DNA of 18,800 nt from an uncultured Paracoccaceae bacterium (GTDB lineage Bacteria > Pseudomonadota > Alphaproteobacteria > Rhodobacterales > Rhodobacteraceae): positions 1 to 18,800 of the forward strand of contig OY288179.1 of assembly GCA_958439195.1 (NCBI GenBank), read 5' to 3'. Below the pieces are notes generated by a model. It worked only from the letters and a program-made list of their open reading frames with translations. It was not told the origin of the DNA and did not search any database. A program made the translations under genes and the position numbers. Shown here piece after piece: positions 1 through 6,988 of this stretch; within the stretch, counting starts at the first letter, position 1, and each line of letters starts with the position of its first letter.

Positions 1-675
1 GTGTTCATAAGCAGAGGCCAAGTGCCGCTGAGACCTGCTGCACTTGGCGATACTTGTTATGCCCTATCTCAGTCCCGTGCTGCCTGGGATCTTTATCAGG
101 CCGTGCGCAGAATGCATAGTCAATTACCTTAGGAACGTCTTTTTGCACCGGAGTGATGGCGCGCCGGCCGAGAATCAGCCAGTAGGGCCGGGCTTGTTGC
201 CTCCTGCACAGCAAGCAAACGAGGACTTAATGAAAGTCCAATCCAGCAAGCATTGTATGTTAGGTTCTTGTCTACACAAAGCAGCATCGCTGATGTGAAT
301 GCGCCATGCTGTGGCAAACGCAACGGCTACTTCTGGCCGTGGTAGCGCAATTAGCAAGGTTAATAGCTGCAAGCCATTCAGCAACGAAGAGATTCTCACT
401 GACTGCTTATGCACAGGTAGAGCATGTGCATATGCATCTCCTGCTTTGGCCGGTCTGGGGTCTACTGCATGTACCAAGAGATTGGCACGGACGCTTCTCC
501 TGCTGAGATGGTCACTGGACCTACCGCAAGTCGGGTCTTCACAGCTTGCTGCTAGTGAAACCCAGCGATGCTGTGTTGCTGCTGTTACAGGGTAGCCTTA
601 TGATACGGTGTCTTGCATCAGCGGTGCAAAAGGCTCGTTCCCTGCCAGCGCTGTTCGCGAATCGCAAGAGGAGGG
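1..675. other. Spacer of copy 1, left part; no gene seen
   Basis: CpG-rich sequence without a supported gene. It contains the left arm of the 26-bp inverted repeat at 132-157. Open frames on both strands are mutually overlapping and have no recognisable motifs. Confidence 0.6.
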
Positions 676-826
676 ATGGAGACGACAAACCCAGGTGAGG
701 TCCGCGTGTAATAGCACTGGCATATAATCGCTGCAAAGTTTAGGCTCTTAAGAGCCCATGCACCGCCCTGTAGGCTTTCGAAGCATTCCAAGCGGCTTAA
801 GCTGTACAGCGGGCTGCCCTGCTCAC

Positions 827-948
827 CAGTGACTCCAAGAGTCACTGCAATGCTGAGTCACATCCAGTTACACAGGGTTTATACCATCCAAAAAACCCTG
901 GAACAGGACAGGCACCCAGATCCAGTACATAGGGCCCGTCCTGTTCCA
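827..948. repeat. Inverted-repeat cluster, copy 1
   Basis: Counterpart of 4620-4740. An extra C at about 836 breaks the symmetry of the first palindrome (827-847) in this copy. Confidence 0.7.
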
Positions 949-1051
949 TCTTTATGTCCAAACACATACATCCAAAATTTATTTCTGCCCCTTCGTGCTC
1001 ATCTGCCTGCCATGCCCAGTTTTGACCCAAAACCTGACCCCGCCATGCCCT

Positions 1052-2957
1052 TCACCTGACATTCTTAGCTACATAACCCCCATTGGCATTTATTATTGCC
1101 CTATATGTCCTGTGTAAGCTGTACACATCCCTTTTGACTGAGTCAGAAGACACCACATGATCAAAGATCTCAAGCACCTTGTCCTTGCACTCGTCCACTG
1201 TTGGCTTGCCAGTGGTATAGCCCCACAACCACTCATCAAACTCACGCTGGATGTTACCATGCACATGCTCAATGACTTTGTGCATGTCTGAGCTGCACTC
1301 AGGCAGCTCTAGCCTCATGTCATCTGCAATACCCACAGTAGCTAGATCAGCACCCACATGAATCCTATCGTTGTCCCAACTGTACAGAATGTCACCACAG
1401 TCCATGCCTTCTGCCTTCAAGAATGGTGCCAATTTGGCCTCATGCATCTTGCCTGATCTGCTCCATGACATCCTCAAACTCCATGGAGGTTAGACCCACT
1501 GCTCCTTCCCTTCTTTGGTCTGCAGGTATCACAAAATGCATAGCAGCAGCAGCAAAAAAAGCAGGGAGGAAAAGAGGTCAGCATGATGAACATACCAGAA
1601 CAGGTTTCATCAGAACAGTGATGCCAGAGGGTGTACCCCTTACCCAGCTTTACTAATACAGCAGGGTGCTGTGCCTGTGGAGGAGCCTGTGCCTAAAACC
1701 CCTAGGCATGCTTATGCAAGCAGGTGCAGAGCATCACAAGGCATGCCAGAACCAGGGACTGCAGGGTTTGTGCAGAGCTGTGGCACAGGCGCAGCAATTT
1801 TGAGGCCCTGCTGTATAAGATACTAGAGGATCTGGCATTCCTGGGATTGTACGCTGTAGAATGTCACTTGTTAGAAGGGCTGGCATTGGGGTGCACAGCC
1901 CAAAAAAACAGTCTAAGGCGACATGCAGTGGATGTGTTGCTTGTGGTTTGGGGAAGGTGCTGATAGAGCTGGATGGTCAGCAGCACACAGGGAAGTCTTA
2001 TCATGGGGAGTCAGTGCAAGGGAGGTCTGCCAAAGATGCTGCTGTTGATGCTGCTGCAATTGCAGAGGGTTGGTGGCTCATTCGCATCACCCCTGGGCAA
2101 GACAAGTGGATGGCAAAAGCCAAAAGAGCCATTTTAGATGTTGCCTATGAAGTAAAGTATGGTGGCAGTCCCAGGTTAATAACTGTGGACTGCTAGGCCC
2201 TCACCTTGTAGTTTTTTCCATCCCTCTGGCAGACATGCCTGTAGTGCCTGTAATGAAGTGGAGGGTAACCTGTCCAACCTTGGCAGTTGACGGCTGCATA
2301 GTACCGGATTTGCACAGTTGAGCTTGTTATCCGCCTGCCAGGCCGGTGCTGTAGTACTGATCCTCTGGGGTGGCACTGGCCCTGTCTATCCAACCGTGCC
2401 GATGCTTTAAGTTGACGTACAAGGTCTTTGCATCCACCCATACCACCCATTCTAGGTCCCTTCAAGGCTTACGCTCTAGCCGCCGGCATGCTGCTATGCG
2501 GGCGTTCTTCTGATCCTGCGTCAGCTGGGTCTTAACTGTTAGCTTAGCATGTCCCAGGCTAGGGATCTCTGCTTTCAGCTGTCTATAGACAGTCTTTGTC
2601 CTGCCCTGATGCAGCCTTGATTTGCTTTGCTATGGGGTTGTCCACACAGAACCGCGCTATGCTGGCATAAGGAGCAGTAAGACCAGCTTCCCTCCACCCT
2701 AGGAGCTGCTTGATGAGCTGATTGACCTGTTCTGAGCTGAGTTTGGGCTTTCTGCCAGACCTGTGCTGGCCCCCCCTTACGTTCTGCTGCTTTTTTAACT
2801 GCTCGCCCCACCGCTTAATTGCCTTCTCGGGGCACTTTGGCATAGGCAGTCCTGCTTTCTGCATCATTTCCTGAAACCTCTCCAGAGCCAAGGCCTTGTT
2901 GTAGCCCCCAGAAGCCCATGCTGCAGCTGCAAGAATGCGGACGGGCTCCTTGAGCAT
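1052..2957 (-). pseudogene. Tc1/mariner-like transposase, copy 1, several frameshifts
   Basis: Counterpart of the transposase at 4844-6752. Exon 2 would be 1052-1519 and exon 1 2205-2957. An extra A near 1446 shifts the frame before the second catalytic aspartate, and losses and gains near 2227, 2286, 2325-2340, 2355 and 2600-2610 break exon 1. The DNDRIH and DD34E stretch in exon 2 is still readable. The damage is likely sequence error, so this copy should not be used to judge whether the gene is functional. Confidence 0.75.
1621..2196 (+). pseudogene. PD-(D/E)XK nuclease-like gene, copy 1, frameshifted
   Basis: Counterpart of 5413-5988. Compensating and non-compensating indels near 1650 (extra T, lost A), 1690-1712 (extra A, extra C, lost T) and 1948 (lost G) split the frame into three pieces. 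The IELDGQQH core and the C-terminal part after the last indel still read in one frame to the stop at 2196. A candidate first exon lies at 676-694. Confidence 0.6.
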
Positions 2958-4466
2958 GATTCTGCAGCTAAAGCCAAAACACAGAAAGCAGCACACTTTG
3001 GCGAAATCCTGCTCAGATTGTGTCAGCCAGTGTGTGCTCTAAACAATAATTAATTAATGAGCAAGCAGGTGTACAGTTAGGCCTAGCCATGTGTTATCCA
3101 AATCTGCAAGCAAAGGGTGACAGGGCTCACAGGTGGCGGCAAGTCAACACAGTCAAGTTTGACCAGATCACTCCGGTACAAAAAGACGTGCCGAGAAAGT
3201 ACCCTAGCAGCTTGTTTGCTTCAAGCACATTGTAGAATGGAATTAAACAAAGCTTACAAGCCCTCTCCCAAGCTCAAATGGATGCTTGTGGAGCGAGAAA
3301 CTTGAATTTACGTATGCTACTCTCGCGGGCTAGTGCTTCCTCGGGTGAGATTTGAAGGAGTTTCAAAAGCAGCTGCGCCCTGGCAAACTCGAGGGCCCAA
3401 CTTTGACAGGCTGCCACGCTATGAAACAATGCTGGCATACCATGGGTTCATGACCCCTGCATGCGTTCTCTCCTATAGACTCTACGGCACCCCAGTGCTG
3501 CTGCTTTGCCATGCTCGTGCCGTGCACAGACTCGAACTCAGCAAAACTGGACGGAAGCAGCCAGCGTGTCGAAAACGAGTGTCGCTTTCATGCAGAAGCT
3601 GTCTACGTAGCAAAAGCTTTAAGGCTTTGTGCTGGCAAGGATACGGGCGTAGAGGGGTCCACTACCAACCCCTGGCGGGTGGCTGCCTGGTTTGCTGTTG
3701 CGTCCACTGTGTGGGGATCGAGGTGCAACCTGTCCTAGTGCCCTACTGCTGCTGCGAAGACTGCTAAGTCCCAAGTAAGAAAGCAGCTGCGTGTTCATAA
3801 GCAGAGGCCAAGTGCCGCTGAGACCTGCTGCACTTGGCGATACTTGTTATGCCCTATCTCAGTCCCGTGCTGCCTGGGATCTTTATCAGGCGTGCGCAGA
3901 ATGCATAGTCAATTACCTTAGGAACGTCTTTTTGCACCGGAGTGATGGCGCGCCGGCCGAGAATCAGCCAGTAGGGCCGGGCTTGTTGCCTCCTGCACAG
4001 CAAGCAAACGAGGACTTAATGAAAGTCCAATCCAGCAAGCATTGTATGTTAGGTTCTTGTCTACACAAAGCAGCATCGCTGATGTGAATGCGCCATGCTG
4101 TGGCAAACGCAACGGCTACTTCTGGCCGTGGTAGCGCAATTAGCAAGGTTAATAGCTGCAAGCCATTCAGCAACGAAGAGATTCTCACTGACTGCTTATG
4201 CACAGGTAGAGCATGTGCATATGCATCTCCTGCTTTGGCCGGTCTGGGGTCTACTGCATGTACCAAGAGATTGGCACGGACGCTTCTCCTGCTGAGATGG
4301 TCACTGGACCTACCGCAAGTCGGGGTCTTCACAGCCTTGCTGCTAGTGAAACCCAGCGATGCTGTGTTGCTGCTGTTACAGGGTAGCCTTATGATACGGT
4401 GTCTTGCATCAGCGGTGCAAAAGGCTCGTTCCCTGCCAGCGCTGTTCGCGAATCGCAAGAGGAGGG
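2958..4466. other. Spacer between copy 1 and copy 2 genes
   Basis: This stretch runs from the transposase start of copy 1 across the unit junction at 3790/3791 to the candidate nuclease first exon of copy 2. It holds the AT-rich tract near 3046-3058 and both inverted-repeat arms (3167-3192 and 3921-3946). CpG is dense here, unlike in the coding block. The plus frame from 3333 to 3767 is open for 144 codons, but its C-terminus is a translation of CTG/TGC-rich DNA with runs of cysteine. I see no RNA gene and no recognisable protein. Confidence 0.6.
3921..3946 (-). repeat. 26-bp inverted repeat, left arm
   Basis: On the minus strand this arm matches the plus-strand arm at 6963-6988 in 24 of 26 bases. 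Read in the frame that gives ITPVQKDVP, both mismatches fall on third codon positions and are silent. Copies of this arm are at 132-157, 7716-7741, 11512-11537 and 15307-15332. Confidence 0.85.
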
Positions 4467-4485
4467 ATGGAGACGACAAACCCAG
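4467..4485 (+). other. Candidate first coding exon of the nuclease gene
   Basis: ATG at 4467 has G at -3 and G at +4 and is followed by five codons and one extra base, then a consensus 5' splice site (CCCAG|GTGAGG) at 4485/4486. Joined to the 3' splice site at 5317/5318, the phase matches and the frame continues METTNPG-ITKCIAAAAKKAG into the nuclease. The resulting protein would have 229 residues. The donor is strong and the phase fits, but a 19-nt coding exon is easily found by chance. Equivalents are at 676-694, 8262-8280, 12058-12076 and 15853-15871. Confidence 0.35.
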
Positions 4486-4619
4486 GTGAGGTCCGCGTGT
4501 AATAGCACTGGCATATAATCGCTGCAAAGTTTAGGCTCTTAAGAAGCCCATGCACCGCCCTGTAGGCTTTCGAAGCATTCCAAGCGGCCTTAAGCTGTAC
4601 AGCGGGCTGCCCTGCTCAC

Positions 4620-4740
4620 CAGTGACTCAAGAGTCACTGCAATGCTGAGTCACATCCAGTTACACAGGGTTTATACCATCCAAAAAACCCTGGAACAGGA
4701 CAGGCACCCAGATCCAGTACATAGGGCCCGTCCTGTTCCA
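4620..4740. repeat. Cluster of three short inverted repeats
   Basis: Three perfect inverted repeats lie in a row. At 4620-4639, CAGTGACTC and GAGTCACTG flank a 2-base AA centre. At 4665-4672 and 4685-4692, CAGGGTTT pairs with AAACCCTG across 12 bases. At 4691-4701 and 4730-4740, TGGAACAGGAC pairs with GTCCTGTTCCA across 28 bases. The cluster sits just downstream of the transposase stop and near the switch from CpG-rich to CpG-poor DNA. It could be the remnant of a transposon end or a 3' UTR structure. I could not find a matching copy on the far side of the transposase. Confidence 0.8.
4660..4664 (-). promoter_or_regulatory. Possible TGTAA polyadenylation signal for the transposase
   Basis: TGTAA on the minus strand, about 180 nt after the transposase stop codon. 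TGTAA is the usual signal in volvocalean green algae. An AATAAA also occurs on the minus strand at 4770-4775, closer to the stop. Either motif could arise by chance. Confidence 0.25.
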
Positions 4741-4843
4741 TCTTTATGTCCAAACACATACATCCAAAATTTATTTCTGCCCCTTCGTGCTCATCTGCCT
4801 GCCATGCCCAGTTTTGACCCAAAACCTGACCCCGCCATGCCCT

Positions 4844-6752
4844 TCACCTGACATTCTTAGCTACATAACCCCCATTGGCATTTATTATTGCCCTATATGT
4901 CCTGTGTAAGCTGTACACATCCCTTTTGACTGAGTCAGAAGACACCACATGATCAAAGATCTCAAGCACCTTGTCCTTGCACTCGTCCACTGTTGGCTTG
5001 CCAGTGGTATAGCCCCACAACCACTCATCAAACTCACGCTGGATGTTACCATGCACATGCTCAATGACTTTGTGCATGTCTGAGCTGCACTCAGGCAGCT
5101 CTAGCCTCATGTCATCTGCAATACCCACAGTAGCTAGATCAGCACCCACATGAATCCTATCGTTGTCCCAACTGTACAGAATGTCACCACAGTCCATGCC
5201 TTCTGCCTTCAAGAATGGTGCCAATTTGGCCTCTGCATCTTGCCTGATCTGCTCCATGACATCCTCAAACTCCATGGAGGTTAGACCCACTGCTTCCTTC
5301 CCTTCTTTGGTCTGCAGGTATCACAAAATGCATAGCAGCAGCAGCAAAAAAAGCAGGGAGGAAAAGAGGTCAGCATGATGAACATACCAGAACAGGTTTC
5401 ATCAGAACAGTGATGCCAGAGGGTGTACCCCTTACCCAGCTTACTAAATACAGCAGGGTGCTGTGCCTGTGGAGGAGCCTGTGCCTAAACCCTAGGCATG
5501 TCTTATGCAAGCAGGTGCAGAGCATCACAAGGCATGCCAGAACCAGGGACTGCAGGGTTTGTGCAGAGCTGTGGCACAGGCGCAGCAATTTTGAGGCCCT
5601 GCTGTATAAGATACTAGAGGATCTGGCATTCCTGGGATTGTACGCTGTAGAATGTCACTTGTTAGAAGGGCTGGCATTGGGGTGCACAGCCCAAAAAAAC
5701 AGTCTAAGGCGACATGCAGTGGATGTGTTGCTTGTGGGTTTGGGGAAGGTGCTGATAGAGCTGGATGGTCAGCAGCACACAGGGAAGTCTTATCATGGGG
5801 AGTCAGTGCAAGGGAGGTCTGCCAAAGATGCTGCTGTTGATGCTGCTGCAATTGCAGAGGGTTGGTGGCTCATTCGCATCACCCCTGGGCAAGACAAGTG
5901 GATGGCAAAAGCCAAAAGAGCCATTTTAGATGTTGCCTATGAAGTAAAGTATGGTGGCAGTCCCAGGTTAATAACTGTGGACTGCTAGGCCCTCACCTTG
6001 TAGTTTTTTCCATCCCTCTGGGCAGACATGCCTGTAGTGCCTGTAATGAAGTGGAGGGTAACCTGTCCAACCTTGGCATTGACGGCTGCATAGTACCGGA
6101 TTTGCACAGTTGAGCTTGTTATCCTGCCTGCCAGGCGGTGCTGTAGTACATGATCCTCTGGGGTGGCACTGGCCCTGTCTATCCAACCGTGCCGATGCTT
6201 TAAGTTGACGTACAAGGTCTTTGCATCCACCCATACCACCCATTCTAGGTCCCTTCAAGGCTTACGCTCTAGCCGCCGGCATGCTGCTATGCGGGCGTTC
6301 TTCTGATCCTGCGTCAGCTGGGTCTTAACTGTTAGCTTAGCATGTCCCAGGCTAGGGATCTCTGCTTTCAGCTGTCTATAGACAGTCTTTGTCCCTGCCC
6401 CTGATGCAGCCTTGATTTGCTTTGCTATGGGGTTGTCCACACAGAACCGCGCTATGCTGGCATAAGGAGCAGTAAGACCAGCTTCCCTCCACCCTAGGAG
6501 CTGCTTGATGAGCTGATTGACCTGTTCTGAGCTGAGTTTGGGCTTTCTGCCAGACCTGTGCTGGCCCCCCCTTACGTTCTGCTGCTTTTTTAACTGCTCG
6601 CCCCACCGCTTAATTGCCTTCTCGGGGCACTTTGGCATAGGCAGTCCTGCTTTCTGCATCATTTCCTGAAACCTCTCCAGAGCCAAGGCCTTGTTGTAGC
6701 CCCCAGAAGCCCATGCTGCAGCTGCAAGAATGCGGACGGGCTCCTTGAGCAT
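4844..6752 (-). CDS. Tc1/mariner-like DD34E transposase, two exons, one in-frame TGA
   Basis: A DNA transposase that would bind its element's ends and cut and join them in the nucleus. Exon 1 is 6752-5997 and exon 2 is 5311-4844; joined, they give 407 codons from the first ATG, slightly longer than most Tc1/mariner transposases. Residues 1-60 and about 92-130 look like two helix-turn-helix regions with a GRKPKL linker at 68-73 between them. The stretch HAKLTVKTQLTQDQKNAR (137-154) resembles the segment before the Tc1 catalytic core. The catalytic residues are D176 (VWVDAKTLYV), D301 (SWDNDRIH) and E336 (LPECSSDMHKVIEH), with exactly 34 residues between the last two, as in Tc1. TGA at 6257-6255 (codon 166) interrupts exon 1, yet the same frame continues straight into the first catalytic motif. 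The stop is in every copy, so the gene is probably a pseudogene unless the codon is read through. A further 3' splice site just before the ATG (CTGCAG|AATC ATG) allows an upstream non-coding exon. Confidence 0.82.
5312..5317. promoter_or_regulatory. Palindromic CTGCAG, possible 3' splice site on both strands
   Basis: On the minus strand CTGCAG ends the transposase intron. On the plus strand the same six bases follow a strong pyrimidine tract (CTTCCTTCCCTTCTTTGGT) and precede the in-frame extension of the nuclease. Each strand therefore has a credible acceptor at the same palindrome. Equivalents are at 1520-1525, 9107-9112, 12903-12908 and 16698-16703. Confidence 0.5.
5413..5988 (+). CDS. PD-(D/E)XK nuclease-fold protein, Vsr/DUF559-like
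   Basis: The frame is 191 codons from the first ATG and stays open upstream to 5260, past a 3' splice site at 5317, so the true N-terminus probably lies in another exon (see 4467-4485). The spliced form would begin with a basic stretch, KKAGRKRG, that could be a nuclear localisation signal. Numbering from the GTG at 5410, the C-terminal half follows the order of Vsr and DUF559 endonuclease folds: NFEALLYKIL with E62, then AVDVLLV with D105, then VLIELDGQQH with E117, D119 and H123, then a D140/D144 helix and GWWLIRI at 151-157. These acidic residues and the histidine are the expected metal and catalytic sites of that fold. The same fold is shared by RAP domains, common in algal organelle RNA-binding proteins, so RNA binding without cleavage is the main alternative. 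DRVC-type zinc ligands are limited to one CRVC pair at 48-51. The gene runs antisense inside the transposase intron. A TGTAA lies 54 nt after the stop. Confidence 0.62.
   Translation: MPEGVPLTQLTKYSRVLCLWRSLCLNPRHVLCKQVQSITRHARTRDCRVCAELWHRRSNFEALLYKILEDLAFLGLYAVECHLLEGLALGCTAQKNSLRRHAVDVLLVGLGKVLIELDGQQHTGKSYHGESVQGRSAKDAAVDAAAIAEGWWLIRITPGQDKWMAKAKRAILDVAYEVKYGGSPRLITVDC
6042..6046 (+). promoter_or_regulatory. Possible TGTAA polyadenylation signal for the nuclease
   Basis: TGTAA occurs 54 nt after the nuclease stop, a usual distance range for green algae. It also lies inside the transposase's first exon on the other strand, so it may be accidental. Confidence 0.25.
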
Positions 6753-6840
6753 GATTCTGCAGCTAAAGCCAAAACACAGAAAGCAGCACACTTTGGCGAA
6801 ATCCTGCTCAGATTGTGATCAGCCAGTGTGTGCTCTAAAC

Positions 6841-6854
6841 AATAATTAATTAAT
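6841..6854 (-). promoter_or_regulatory. AT-rich tract upstream of the transposase, possible core promoter
   Basis: AATAATTAATTAAT is the only clearly AT-rich run in the unit and lies about 90-100 bp upstream of the transposase ATG. Its position would suit a TATA-like element on the minus strand. No transcription start evidence is available. Equivalents are near 3046-3058, 10637-10650, 14432-14445 and 18227-18240. Confidence 0.3.
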
Positions 6855-6962
6855 GAGCAAGCAGGTGTACAGTTAGGCCTAGCCATGTGTTATCCAAATC
6901 TGCAAGCAAAGGGTGACAGGGCTCACAGGTGGCGGCAAGTCAACACAGTCAAGTTTGACCAG

Positions 6963-6988
6963 ATCACTCCGGTACAAAAAGACGTGCC
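6963..6988 (+). repeat. 26-bp inverted repeat, right arm
   Basis: Partner of the arm at 3921-3946; the similarity stops sharply at both ends. The reading frame around it (DQ-ITPVQKDVP-RKYPSSL) runs into a stop about 14 codons later, so at most a gene fragment is present. Copies are at 3167-3192, 10759-10784, 14554-14579 and 18349-18374. Confidence 0.85.

Larger units (their letters stand above)
1..3790. repeat. Tandem unit, copy 1 (3,790 bp, indel-rich)
   Basis: This is the first copy of the head-to-tail unit. Compared by eye with copy 2 it has about 9 single-base insertions and 14 single-base deletions, which accounts for its net shortfall of 5 bp, and I found no substitution. Examples are an extra C near 101, a lost G near 533, an extra C at about 836, an extra A near 1446, a lost G near 1948, two lost C near 2600-2610 and an extra A near 3270. 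The indels break every long reading frame that is intact in later copies. Pure indels at roughly 0.6 percent look like unpolished long-read sequence rather than evolution. Confidence 0.95.
5312..5996 (-). other. Intron of the transposase, filled by an antisense nuclease frame
   Basis: The donor AAG|GTGAGG (5997/5996) and acceptor CTGCAG|ACC (5312/5311) are both in phase 0. Joining them links GKNYK to TKEGKEAVGLTSMEF and restores one transposase frame with the correct DD34E spacing. The 3' end has a pyrimidine-rich stretch before the acceptor. Without splicing, the frame ends two codons past the donor at the TAG at 5987-5985. The plus-strand nuclease stop codon ends only 8 bp from the donor end. 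The junction is inferred from protein continuity; an acceptor a few codons away is possible. Confidence 0.7.

Noticed and set aside
3964..4527. 187-codon open frame on the minus strand and overlapping plus-strand frames (3791-4087, 4088-4489)
   Set aside because: Open frames occur on both strands over the same GC-rich DNA, with no motif, no plausible start context and composition dominated by Ala, Leu, Ser and Cys. Only the last few bases (4467-4485) are kept, in another frame, as a possible exon.
5488..5500. CCTAAACCCTA, resembling a telomere repeat
   Set aside because: It is less than two repeats long and lies inside the nuclease coding frame.
6237..6261. A 21-nt GT...AG stretch that would remove the transposase nonsense codon in frame
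   Set aside because: It is far shorter than known introns of green algae and most eukaryotes, and a CGA-to-TGA mutation explains the stop more simply.
6372..6385. Perfect 14-bp palindrome CTGTCTATAGACAG
   Set aside because: It lies within the transposase's coding exon, and one palindrome of this length in several kilobases needs no special explanation.
6376..6606. Other minus-strand frames over the transposase exon (also 6659-6886)
   Set aside because: They are out-of-frame shadows of the transposase reading frame.
4600..6960. Classical terminal inverted repeats with TA duplications around the transposase
   Set aside because: I compared the two flanks by eye in both orientations and found only scattered short matches, so element ends are not called.
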